Shown one piece after another: positions 1 through 7,208 of a DNA stretch of 17,964 nucleotides. Below the pieces are notes generated by a model. That model ran no database searches and was not told the origin of the DNA. It worked only from the letters and a program-made list of their open reading frames with translations. Source of the DNA: an uncultured Eubacteriales bacterium (lineage in GTDB: Bacteria > Bacillota > Clostridia > Oscillospirales > Acutalibacteraceae); contig CAKVBG010000019.1 of assembly GCA_934725345.1 (NCBI GenBank), positions 1 to 17,964 of the forward strand. The letters run 5' to 3'. The stretch's first letter is position 1; every line of letters starts with the position of its first letter. The position numbers were made by a program, and so were the translations under genes.

Positions 1-262
1 GTTCTACCCTGCGACGCATGGTATTTGATGGACGCAACATGTATTCAAGCTGAGAGTCTAAATCTGTTATGTTTTCAGGTACCTCAGGAACTTCTTTTCC
101 TAAATATCTCAAAATTTCAGCAGCTGCTCCAGTAGTTTGTTTACTGGCCTTCGGAGAATTTATTCCAATTATTGAAAGTAAATCTGAAAATGCTCCTTGA
201 AACATAATTTCATCTGATTGTCTTCTCCGGTTTATTTGAGTTTCCCAAAAAGTTTTATCCAT
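1..262 (-). CDS. NHLM-type bacteriocin export ABC transporter, second permease/ATPase (5' part only)
   Basis: Only the first 87 codons are present; the gene runs off the left edge. The protein begins MDKTFWETQINRRRQSDEIM and continues with the segment LDSQLEYMLRPSNTMRRRVE at about residues 68-87. The W-x-x-Q-I-x-x-R start and the QLEYxLRPSxxMRRRVE segment are typical of the N-terminal, non-peptidase domain of the second ABC transporter of NHLM (nitrile hydratase leader microcin) cassettes. The membrane and ATPase domains lie outside the window and cannot be checked. The start ATG follows a strong GAGGAGG ribosome binding site that sits in the 14 nt after the upstream gene's stop, so the two are co-transcribed and probably made together as half-transporters or partners. 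Family assignment is by recognition, not by a search. Confidence 0.78.
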   Translation of the reverse strand, partial: MDKTFWETQINRRRQSDEIMFQGAFSDLLSIIGINSPKASKQTTGAAAEILRYLGKEVPEVPENITDLDSQLEYMLRPSNTMRRRVE

Positions 263-276
263 AATACCACCTCCTC

Positions 277-2430
277 TTATTCTGTTATTACTAGTTCTTT
301 ATATTTACCGTCATTGTTCATAAGCTGCTCGTGTGTACCGCGCTCCACAACGTTTCCCTTGTCAAGAACAATTATTTCATCGCAGTCACGAACAGTTGAA
401 AGCCTATGCGCTATGACTATACAGGTACATCCTGCTCTACGGATATTTTGCATAACTATATTTTCAGTTTTAGCATCAAGAGCAGAAGTTGCTTCATCTA
501 ATATGATTACTGTTGGCTCTTGAGCAAGTGCTCGGGCAATTTCTATTCTCTGGCACTGTCCTCCCGAGAAATCTTTTCCCCCTTCTTTAAGCACATGGTT
601 ATATCCGTCCGGTCTACTTACTATCGCACTATGGATGTCTGAATCTTTTGCGGCCATCATAACTGCAAAATCCTCGATTGAATCGTCCCACATTTTGATA
701 TTGTTTTTAATTGTATCATGGAACATAACTTTTTCCTGGTCAACTATAGAAACAGAACTATGGAATTTATAGGAATCTATTTCTTCTTTTGTTTTACCAT
801 CGAAAGTGATTTTACCTTCCCAAGGCTTGTAAAGACCTGTTATGAGTTTAGCAAGCGTTGATTTACCGCTTCCGCTTCCTCCTACAATTGCAACCCATGA
901 ACCTGGTTTAAGATGCATACTGAAGTTTGAAAGCAAAGGTTTACCGAGTTTACTATAACCAAAAGTCAAGTTTTGAACATCAACTTCACCTTTTAGTTTT
1001 CTTTCACCACCAGATTTGTCTAATTTGAATTCCTTCTCTTCTACGTCTACCGGATAATCCAAAACATCCTCTACGCGTTCCATCTCACAGCGCATACTTA
1101 CAAAATCACTGTATATATCTATGATATCCCCAATAGGAGCCAAGAATCTTTCTAAAAATGACTGGAATGCCATAAGTGTACCAATTGTAAAATGTCCATG
1201 CATTATCAAATAAACACCAGAGAAAAGCAAAATTAAATCTGCAGTACTATCTATGAATTCTGGAAGCATACCTATATATTGATTGAATTTAGAGATAGCT
1301 ACGTTATCGTTATTTTGTTTGGAAAAGAATCCCGCCCAACGCTCAAAATATCCGCTTTCTGCACCAGTAGATTTAATAGTTTCTATCATTTCAAAACCCG
1401 TATAAGTTACACTGATAATTTTACCTTGGTTACCTGCCGATGCTCGTTGAAAGTTAAGCATTTTATTTGAAGTGTATCTGGCAACCAGCATATTAAGGAC
1501 TGTTGCTCCAATTCCAATTAGGGTTAAAACCCAACTCCATCTTAACATGAAGAAAAGATACATAAATATCGAAATGGTTTTTATAAATATTGGAGCGATT
1601 TTTTTGATTAAAGTCAGAGCTATAGTTGCAGTTGACTCTTGCCTTGAAACTATATCACCAACGTATCTTTGAGAGAAAAATTCCATGGGTAGTCTTAAGA
1701 CATGCCACATGAAAGTAGCACTTGACGTAAGTGTAAACTTTCCTTCAATTTTAAGCCAGTAAAAAGACTGAATTATTTCAATCAAGACTTGCACCAAAAG
1801 TACCACAAGCATAATTCCTAGGAATGGATAAAACCATTCTGGATTAGATCCCGAAAGCAAATTGTCTAAAAATATTAGGTTGAACAGCGGTGAAAGCATC
1901 CCTACAACCGTAAGAGCCACGCTTATCAAAACCGCTAATATGAAAGGTTTCATTGCACCTTTTAAACATCTTTTTGCAAATGTAAGCACGCTTTTTTGTT
2001 TTCCCTCAGGTTTGAACTCTTCCGTAGGAACGAACGTAAGGGCAATTCCCGTGAAAGATTGGTCAAATTCCTCCATTGAAACTACTACCCTACCCCTAGC
2101 AGGGTCGTTTATATATACTCTTCCTTTATTGAAGTCAACACCACATAATACCACGAAGTGGTTAAAGTTCCAGTGAATTATTGCCGGCATCGGAAGAGCT
2201 GTTAAACTGGCAGGCTCCAAGCGATAACCCGCAGCCTTAAAGCCATAGGATCTCCCCGCGTTCAAAATGTTTTTAGCTATACTTCCATCTCTAGAAACAC
2301 CACAGTCTGAACGCACTTGAGTTAGCGGAAGCCATTTTTTGTAGTAAGCTGCTATCATGCACAAACACGCCGCACCACATTCGAGCGCTTCCATCTGCAT
2401 AACAACTGGTACTTTGCATATCTTTGTCAT
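277..2430 (-). CDS. NHLM-type bacteriocin export ABC transporter with C39 peptidase domain
   Basis: 717-residue peptidase-containing exporter that should cut the leader off a ribosomally made peptide at a Gly-Gly-type site and export the product. Residues 1-140 form a C39 peptidase: Gln12 (oxyanion hole), Cys18 in ECGAAC, His91 in NHFVVL and Asp109 in NDPA, so the catalytic set is intact. Hydrophobic segments from about 155 to 440 form the permease domain. The ATPase domain has Walker A GGSGSGKST (517-525, Lys523), signature FSGGQ (621-625), Walker B IILDEA with Asp645-Glu646, and switch His675. All the ATPase motifs are complete. Order and content (adaptor, this gene, second ABC gene) match the NHLM cassette, whose usual substrates are peptides with nitrile-hydratase-like or Nif11-like leaders. 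The ATG has an AGGAGG site 8 nt upstream. A generic lactococcin-type exporter is the alternative, but the neighbours argue for NHLM. Confidence 0.92.
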   Translation of the reverse strand: MTKICKVPVVMQMEALECGAACLCMIAAYYKKWLPLTQVRSDCGVSRDGSIAKNILNAGRSYGFKAAGYRLEPASLTALPMPAIIHWNFNHFVVLCGVDFNKGRVYINDPARGRVVVSMEEFDQSFTGIALTFVPTEEFKPEGKQKSVLTFAKRCLKGAMKPFILAVLISVALTVVGMLSPLFNLIFLDNLLSGSNPEWFYPFLGIMLVVLLVQVLIEIIQSFYWLKIEGKFTLTSSATFMWHVLRLPMEFFSQRYVGDIVSRQESTATIALTLIKKIAPIFIKTISIFMYLFFMLRWSWVLTLIGIGATVLNMLVARYTSNKMLNFQRASAGNQGKIISVTYTGFEMIETIKSTGAESGYFERWAGFFSKQNNDNVAISKFNQYIGMLPEFIDSTADLILLFSGVYLIMHGHFTIGTLMAFQSFLERFLAPIGDIIDIYSDFVSMRCEMERVEDVLDYPVDVEEKEFKLDKSGGERKLKGEVDVQNLTFGYSKLGKPLLSNFSMHLKPGSWVAIVGGSGSGKSTLAKLITGLYKPWEGKITFDGKTKEEIDSYKFHSSVSIVDQEKVMFHDTIKNNIKMWDDSIEDFAVMMAAKDSDIHSAIVSRPDGYNHVLKEGGKDFSGGQCQRIEIARALAQEPTVIILDEATSALDAKTENIVMQNIRRAGCTCIVIAHRLSTVRDCDEIIVLDKGNVVERGTHEQLMNNDGKYKELVITE

Positions 2431-2450
2431 TTTTACTCACCTCCTATTTT

Positions 2451-3050
2451 TTATTTACTAAATATCAACTGAGAAAGTTTTGTGTTTTCAACTATTGCGG
2501 ATACTTCGCAAAGTGTTCCGTCAGTGATTTCAAGTTCTGACCCCGCTTTACTGGACCATTCATTCATAGAAAGTTTGACTTCTACCAAATTTCCCGTAGA
2601 GTTTTGAGAGCTTTGACTACTTGTAGAAATGGCAGAATAAATGGTTTGAGGTTCAGGGAAACTGCTTGCCAAATATTCGTCGGTTACTACTTTGGTACCC
2701 ACTGAAACAACCTTTCCTTTGATGTATCCATATTGTTCTTTGTCTGCGTAATCGGGTGAAATCTGGACATCCATTCCGGGGGCTAAACGTTTGCTTGTCC
2801 CAATTGGCACATAGCAATAAACACCGGAATCTCCCGATATGTTCGTTGCTACCACGCCTGAAATATCTACAGTTTTTGGTATTACTCCTGCGAAAATCCA
2901 AAACACACCAGTTATTAAAATTATAAATATTCCCAATAACATCAGTATCAAGCTGGGGTTAGTAACTTTGATGTATTCATTGAGTTTGTCGGGAGAGGAT
3001 ATCCTCTCAAGAGTGCTTTTCCTAAATAACGTACTTTCATTTTCAGCCAT
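2451..3050 (-). CDS. NHLM-type bacteriocin secretion protein, HlyD-like adaptor (short form)
   Basis: 199-residue membrane-anchored adaptor, first gene of the export cassette and 20 nt upstream of the peptidase/ABC gene. The N-terminus carries FRKSTLERISSPDKLNEYIK (residues 9-28), followed by VTNPS. This R-K-x-x-L-E-R-x-S-S-P pattern is characteristic of NHLM-system HlyD proteins. One membrane segment follows at about 33-57. The outer part is a lipoyl/beta-barrel-like region (SGVVATNISGDSGVYCYVP near 64-82, then GKVVSVGTKV near 112-121). There is no long coiled-coil hairpin between the two halves, and the protein is short for a HlyD adaptor, which fits a single-membrane Gram-positive cell with no outer-membrane channel to reach. 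The start ATG has an AGAGGG site 8 nt upstream. The family is recognised from the N-terminal motif and gene context; the fold of the outer domain is inferred. Confidence 0.82.
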   Translation of the reverse strand: MAENESTLFRKSTLERISSPDKLNEYIKVTNPSLILMLLGIFIILITGVFWIFAGVIPKTVDISGVVATNISGDSGVYCYVPIGTSKRLAPGMDVQISPDYADKEQYGYIKGKVVSVGTKVVTDEYLASSFPEPQTIYSAISTSSQSSQNSTGNLVEVKLSMNEWSSKAGSELEITDGTLCEVSAIVENTKLSQLIFSK

Positions 3051-3077
3051 AAAATTACCCTCTTTCTGTTGTGTTGT

Positions 3078-3106
3078 ATGATTTTGTTATAAAATAAAAC
3101 AATCAT
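3078..3106. repeat. Imperfect palindrome in the leader of the NHLM cassette
   Basis: Two 13-base arms (ATGATTTTGTTAT and ATAAAACAATCAT) are separated by AAA. They match as inverted repeats at 11 of 13 positions. The site lies between the predicted transcription start (near 3121) and the adaptor start codon (3050). It could be a repressor site or an RNA structure. The surrounding DNA is very A+T-rich, so chance is not excluded. Confidence 0.35.
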
Positions 3107-3127
3107 ATAAAATTATTTTATTGATAA

Positions 3128-3156
3128 ATAATAAAACTATATACAAAGAAAGTCAA
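3128..3156 (-). promoter_or_regulatory. Predicted sigma-A-type promoter for the NHLM export cassette
   Basis: On the minus strand, TTGACT (-35, 3151-3156) and TATTAT (-10, 3128-3133) are separated by exactly 17 bases, each one mismatch from consensus. Transcription would start near 3121, leaving a leader of about 70 nt before the adaptor ATG at 3050. The -35 box lies inside an inverted repeat (3141-3171), which suggests that the promoter is controlled. Confidence 0.6.
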
Positions 3157-3171
3157 GAACTTTCTTTATAT
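3141..3171. repeat. Inverted repeat over the -35 box, candidate operator
   Basis: A perfect 9-base inverted repeat, AAAGAAAGT and ACTTTCTTT (3145-3153 and 3159-3167), has a 5-base centre. The symmetry extends to 13-base arms with one mismatch (3141-3153 and 3159-3171). The centre and right half contain the TTGACT -35 box of the minus-strand promoter, the normal place for a repressor or activator site. It is poor as a terminator: only two G-C pairs per arm and no run of U after it. Confidence 0.5.
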
Positions 3172-3188
3172 TTTTCAATATTAGATAA

Positions 3189-3229
3189 TAAGAAAAAACA
3201 GACATCTCTTCAACATCCATTTTTTCTTA
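3189..3229 (-). terminator. Weak candidate terminator after the V-ATPase operon
   Basis: A perfect 10-base inverted repeat, TAAGAAAAAA (3189-3198) and TTTTTTCTTA (3220-3229), with a 21-base loop begins just after the last V-ATPase gene. The stem is almost all A-T and the U run is part of the stem itself, so it would end transcription poorly. Some read-through into the export cassette is possible. Confidence 0.3.
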
Positions 3230-3233
3230 CATA

Positions 3234-3845
3234 TTATTTCTTTTTGTTCTTAATTACTTTAAGTCTGGAAAATTCTTCCCTTTCTTTTTCTTCTAGTGCA
3301 CTGGTTATAAACGAAATAGACTCCTCAAAGCGGGGTATCATAATATTTTTAAGTGCATTAGCACGTTTTTGAGTTTTGCTAATAGCATTTGCGAGTATAT
3401 ATACACTTGTTTCTACTTCAGCTAAAGTAGCGGTTAACCTTCTAACTTCTCTAAAACTTGCATAGGCCTTGTCTAAATCTGAATTCGAATTATAAAGTCC
3501 AAATGGGATAGTAGAATTTTCAACATCCATAAACTGAACTATTGGTATCTCAACTCCCATAACGCTTCTAAATGAGAGTTTAAGTCTTGATTCAATAGGA
3601 ACCGCTAATGAAAGCTCACGGCACACGCCCAATGCTATGTTTGCTTTATGAAGCATATCAAAAGCTTTAGTATATGCAGCATCTATACTATTTTGGATTT
3701 CTTCGGCTTTGTCTATAAGAGTCATCATTTCACGAATAAGTATATTACGTTTCCTATCTAGAAGTTCAAATCCTAGTTTAGATAAACTATAAGATTTTTT
3801 TACTGCCATCAAATTTCCTTTTGTAGGAGCTATCTGATTAAACAT
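3234..3845 (-). CDS. V/A-type ATPase subunit D (central shaft)
   Basis: 203-residue central-axle subunit that turns inside the A3B3 head and links it to the membrane ring. The N-terminus MFNQIAPTKGNLMAVKKSYS and the C-terminal helix with KTQKRANALKNIMIP (from about residue 158) are the two family hallmarks. They form the long antiparallel coiled coil of the shaft, and the length is normal for the family. The C-terminus is Lys-rich (KVIKNKKK). It is the last gene of the operon, 36 nt after subunit B, with a GGAGG site 8 nt before the ATG. Confidence 0.95.
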   Translation of the reverse strand: MFNQIAPTKGNLMAVKKSYSLSKLGFELLDRKRNILIREMMTLIDKAEEIQNSIDAAYTKAFDMLHKANIALGVCRELSLAVPIESRLKLSFRSVMGVEIPIVQFMDVENSTIPFGLYNSNSDLDKAYASFREVRRLTATLAEVETSVYILANAISKTQKRANALKNIMIPRFEESISFITSALEEKEREEFSRLKVIKNKKK

Positions 3846-3881
3846 CTACTTTTCCTCCTTTCCTGGTTTTAATAAAATTAA

Positions 3882-5345
3882 TTATTCTTCGATATCATCG
3901 TAGTTATCGCTGTCGTCTGAGGAATCGTCCCCTAAAACATCTATTAAACTTTTGCGGTTTAACAATTCTTTATCCTTAATATAGAATTTATCCACAGTTT
4001 CGCTGCTGACTCTATCCAATTCTTGACGAGGCAAGATTGAAAGCAAACGCCATCCTAAATCTAAACTCTGCTCGATAGACCTATTTTCATTGAATCCTTG
4101 GTTAATGAACTGCTTTTCAAAAGCCTTACCAAATTCAAGATAAGTTTTATCTAGTTGAGAAATATCTTCTTCACCTATTACTGAGGCCAATGCTCTGGCA
4201 TCTTGAACGCGAGCGTACGCTGCAAACAACTGATTTGCCAGTTCTGGATGGTCGGGTCGGGTATATCCTTCGCCGATTCCATCTTTCATGAGCCTTGAAA
4301 GAGATGGGAGAATTGAAATGGGTGGATAAAATCCTTTTCTGTCCAAAGAGCGGTCCAAAACAATTTGACCTTCAGTAATGTATCCCGTTAAATCCGGAAC
4401 AGGATGAGTTATATCATCGTTAGGCATTGTTAGTATAGGGATTTGAGTAATTGAACCTTCTTTTCCCTTAACCATGCCCGCACGCTCATAAAGAGAAGCA
4501 AAGTCTGAATATAAATATCCGGGATACCCTTTACGCCCTGGAATTTCTCCTTTTGATGAACTAAATTCACGAAGTGCTTCGGCGTATGAAGTCATATCTG
4601 TCATTATAACAAGAACGTGCATTCCTAATTCAAACGCAAGATATTCAGCAGTAGTCAAAGCACAGCGTGGAGCCAAAATTCTATCAATTACAGGGTCATT
4701 TGATAGGTTTAAGTACATAACTACTCTTTCAATAACTCCCGTTTCATCAAACTGACGCCTAAAATATTCTGCAACGTCATTTTTAACTCCCATTGCCGCA
4801 AACACAATAGCGAGGTTGTCTTTACCGGTATCTTGTATTTTAGCTTGACGAGCAATCTGCACCGCTAATTCGTTGTGTTTCATACCTGAGCCTGAGAAAA
4901 TAGGTAATTTCTGTCCACGAATCAAAGTAGAAAGTACGTCAATTGATGAAATTCCTGTATTTATATAGTTTTTTGGATAAACTCTAGAAATTGGATTAAT
5001 TGGGCTTCCGTTTATATCCATTTTCTTATGGGGGAATATTTTGCCTAGGTGGTCAATTGGTTCACCTGAGCCACTAAACACTCTGCCGAGTATTTCAGGT
5101 GAAAGGGATATTTCCATTGGATGACCTTTGAGTTTAACTCTAGCATTTGAAAGCGAAATTGAATGAGTTCCTTCAAATACCTGTATAACCACTTTATCGC
5201 CCGATATCTCAACTACTCTCCCTTTACGATAGGATCCGTCGTCAAGTTTTATTTCCACTACTTCCTCATACGACGCACCCTCTACACCTTCCAGAACAAT
5301 CAAAGAACCGCTTATCTGTTTAAGCCCTACATAATTTATTATCAT
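3882..5345 (-). CDS. V/A-type ATPase subunit B (non-catalytic nucleotide-binding)
   Basis: 487-residue non-catalytic partner of subunit A in the hexameric head. The N-terminal beta-barrel begins with SGSLIVLEGVEGASYEE (12-28). The P-loop position reads SGSGMKHN (151-158) and lacks the GKT of a working Walker A, as is normal for B subunits. LSRLMKDGIGEGYTRPDHPE near residue 350 carries the conserved Arg that completes the catalytic site of A. After the usual family end (ELDRVSSETVDKFY) come about 35 further residues ending in a very acidic tail (DDSSDDSDNYDDIEE), which makes the protein somewhat longer than typical B subunits. Its ribosome binding site, AGGAGA, lies in the 20 nt gap after subunit A. 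Confidence 0.96.
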   Translation of the reverse strand: MIINYVGLKQISGSLIVLEGVEGASYEEVVEIKLDDGSYRKGRVVEISGDKVVIQVFEGTHSISLSNARVKLKGHPMEISLSPEILGRVFSGSGEPIDHLGKIFPHKKMDINGSPINPISRVYPKNYINTGISSIDVLSTLIRGQKLPIFSGSGMKHNELAVQIARQAKIQDTGKDNLAIVFAAMGVKNDVAEYFRRQFDETGVIERVVMYLNLSNDPVIDRILAPRCALTTAEYLAFELGMHVLVIMTDMTSYAEALREFSSSKGEIPGRKGYPGYLYSDFASLYERAGMVKGKEGSITQIPILTMPNDDITHPVPDLTGYITEGQIVLDRSLDRKGFYPPISILPSLSRLMKDGIGEGYTRPDHPELANQLFAAYARVQDARALASVIGEEDISQLDKTYLEFGKAFEKQFINQGFNENRSIEQSLDLGWRLLSILPRQELDRVSSETVDKFYIKDKELLNRKSLIDVLGDDSSDDSDNYDDIEE

Positions 5346-5365
5346 ATTTATTCATCTCCTGAAAT

Positions 5366-7153
5366 TTAGACCTTTTCACTTATAATTTTATCTATGATAA
5401 CATCAATTTCTTTTTTGTAGTTGTCTATTCTATCGATGTTGTCATTGGGTACGTCGTATTTTATACGAGTGATTTTATCAAATATTCCACTTTCGGTAAG
5501 TCTTGAAATTGGAATAGAGGCTGTAAGAAGCTGTCTCGCTCTTTTGTTAAGATAAAGTATAGCTTGCATCATTTTTTTCTGTTTTGCCAGAGGAACAAAT
5601 GTATCATCTTTATGGAATGCATTTTGTTGCAAGAATCCCACTCTTATCACTCTAGCTATTTCGATGATTAATTTTTGGTCATCAGGTAAAACATCCGCAC
5701 CAACAAGTTTAACTATTTCCATCAATTTATCTTCTTCGCTCAGTATTGAGGCTATTTTTTTCCTATACTTCACGAAAGATTCACCAACATTCTTTGCATA
5801 CCATTTATCCAAATCTGCAAAGTATTCACTATAACTGTTCATCCAGTTTATTGCCGGATAGTGTCTTGAATAAGCCAAGCTTTTATCGAGTGCCCAAAAA
5901 CATCTCACGAAACGTTTAGTGTTTTGAGTAACAGGCTCCGAAAAATCAGAACCTTGTGGAGAAACTGCTCCAATTATAGTTACCGAACCCTCAAGTCCTC
6001 CTAAAACAGTTGCTCTTCCTGCTCTTTCATAAAATTCCGAAAGACGTGAAGGAAGATACGGAGGGAATCCTTCTTCAGCAGGCATTTCTTCAAGACGACC
6101 CGAAATTTCGCGGAGTGCCTCTGCCCAACGGGAAGTTGAATCTGCCATTATAGCAACATCATATCCCATATCACGATAGTACTCTGCCAACGTAACTCCA
6201 GTATAAATCGAAGCTTCGCGTGCCGCTACGGGCATGTTTGAAGTATTTGCTATAAGTACTGTTCGCTCCGTCATAGGTTTACCGGATTTAGGGTCAATAA
6301 GCTTTGAAAACTCATCAACAACCTGACTCATTTCATTTCCACGTTCACCGCAACCAACATAAACTATTATGTCTGCATCGCACCACTTTGCAAGCTGATG
6401 CTGAGTCATTGTTTTACCTGTTCCGAATCCACCGGGAACTGCAGCAACTCCCCCTTTGGATATAGGAAATAAAGTATCGATTATGCGCTGGCCAGTAATT
6501 AAAGGAATAGTTGAAGATAAACGTTTACCTACTGGTCTGGGTATTCTTATGGGCCAATACTGACATAGTGTAAGGTCGTGAATTTGACCTTTATCAGACT
6601 TAAGCTTCACAATAACGTCTTTAACTTTGTATTTGCCATCAGGTACGCATTCTATAACCTCACCTGAAACTCCCGGAGGAACCATGCACTTATGGGTTAT
6701 GATGGAGGTTTCATCGCAAGAAGCATAGACCGTTCCTTCCGAAAGAATATCTCCAACTTTAACGAGTATTTCAGTATTCCAAAGCTTTTCTTCATCCAGC
6801 GGACTAACATTACATCCTCTAGATATAAATGCTCCACTTTCTTTTTCAATGGCTTTTAAAGGTCTTTCTATACCATCAAATATATTGTTGAGCAGCCCGG
6901 GGCCTAAACACACTTTCATAGGGCCGTTTGTGCCTTCAACAGGCTGACCTGGTGCTAGACCTGTGGTTTCTTCGTAAACTTGAATTGTTGTAAATTCATC
7001 GTTAACTTCTATTACTTCTCCTATCAACTTTTTATTTCCAACGTAAACCATTTCCATCATAGAGAATGATCTTGTATTTTTAACTGTTATAACAGGTCCG
7101 TTGATACCATATATCACGTTTTTTGTTTCCATATTCAATTCAAAGGAGCGCAT
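5366..7153 (-). CDS. V/A-type ATPase subunit A (catalytic)
   Basis: 595-residue catalytic subunit that binds and hydrolyses (or makes) ATP in the head. The beta-barrel start is VIYGINGPVITV (13-24) and the A-specific bulge domain spans roughly 110-200. Walker A is GGFGTGKT (241-248, Lys247), the catalytic Glu is in GCGERGNE (Glu270), and the Walker B Asp is in VAIMADSTSRW (Asp338). All are intact, and length is normal. The first ATG (7153) has GAGGG 5 nt upstream. A second in-frame ATG at 7132 (METKNVIYG) would give an N-terminus closer to the family norm; it lacks its own ribosome binding site but lies 2 nt after the stop of an 11-codon ORF that does have one. The start is therefore uncertain by seven residues. 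Confidence 0.96.
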   Translation of the reverse strand: MRSFELNMETKNVIYGINGPVITVKNTRSFSMMEMVYVGNKKLIGEVIEVNDEFTTIQVYEETTGLAPGQPVEGTNGPMKVCLGPGLLNNIFDGIERPLKAIEKESGAFISRGCNVSPLDEEKLWNTEILVKVGDILSEGTVYASCDETSIITHKCMVPPGVSGEVIECVPDGKYKVKDVIVKLKSDKGQIHDLTLCQYWPIRIPRPVGKRLSSTIPLITGQRIIDTLFPISKGGVAAVPGGFGTGKTMTQHQLAKWCDADIIVYVGCGERGNEMSQVVDEFSKLIDPKSGKPMTERTVLIANTSNMPVAAREASIYTGVTLAEYYRDMGYDVAIMADSTSRWAEALREISGRLEEMPAEEGFPPYLPSRLSEFYERAGRATVLGGLEGSVTIIGAVSPQGSDFSEPVTQNTKRFVRCFWALDKSLAYSRHYPAINWMNSYSEYFADLDKWYAKNVGESFVKYRKKIASILSEEDKLMEIVKLVGADVLPDDQKLIIEIARVIRVGFLQQNAFHKDDTFVPLAKQKKMMQAILYLNKRARQLLTASIPISRLTESGIFDKITRIKYDVPNDNIDRIDNYKKEIDVIIDKIISEKV

Positions 7154-7170
7154 AGCGACCCTCTTTTCAC
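7135..7170 (-). other. 11-codon mini-ORF overlapping the subunit A start
   Basis: GTG start at 7170 with AAGGAGG about 12 nt upstream, reading VKRGSLCAPLN and ending with TGA at 7135. It is out of frame with subunit A. Its stop falls 2 nt before the second in-frame ATG of subunit A (7132). This could couple translation of A to a short leader, or be a chance frame between two ribosome binding sites. There is no evidence that it is translated. Confidence 0.2.
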
Positions 7171-7208
7171 TAAACGCTCACCCTCCTTATCATATAAGAT
7201 TTGAAATT

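Noticed and set aside
1862..2176. Plus-strand ORF of 104 codons opposite the peptidase/ABC gene.
   Set aside because: It is antisense to conserved permease and peptidase coding sequence and has no motif of its own.
3141..3171. The AAAGAAAGT/ACTTTCTTT repeat read as an intrinsic terminator of the V-ATPase operon.
   Set aside because: The stem has only two G-C pairs per arm and no uninterrupted U run follows on the minus strand. Its overlap with the -35 box makes an operator more plausible.
3137..3220. 27-codon ORF on the minus strand between the V-ATPase operon and the export cassette, considered as a possible bacteriocin precursor.
   Set aside because: It has no ribosome binding site, no leader-like or Gly-Gly motif, lies across the predicted -35 box, and is mostly A+T-driven Lys/Ile/Leu content.
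3121..3372. Plus-strand ORF of 83 codons running from the intergenic region into subunit D.
   Set aside because: Most of it is antisense to the well-supported subunit D, its composition is Ser/Leu/Phe-rich without any motif, and there is no ribosome binding site.
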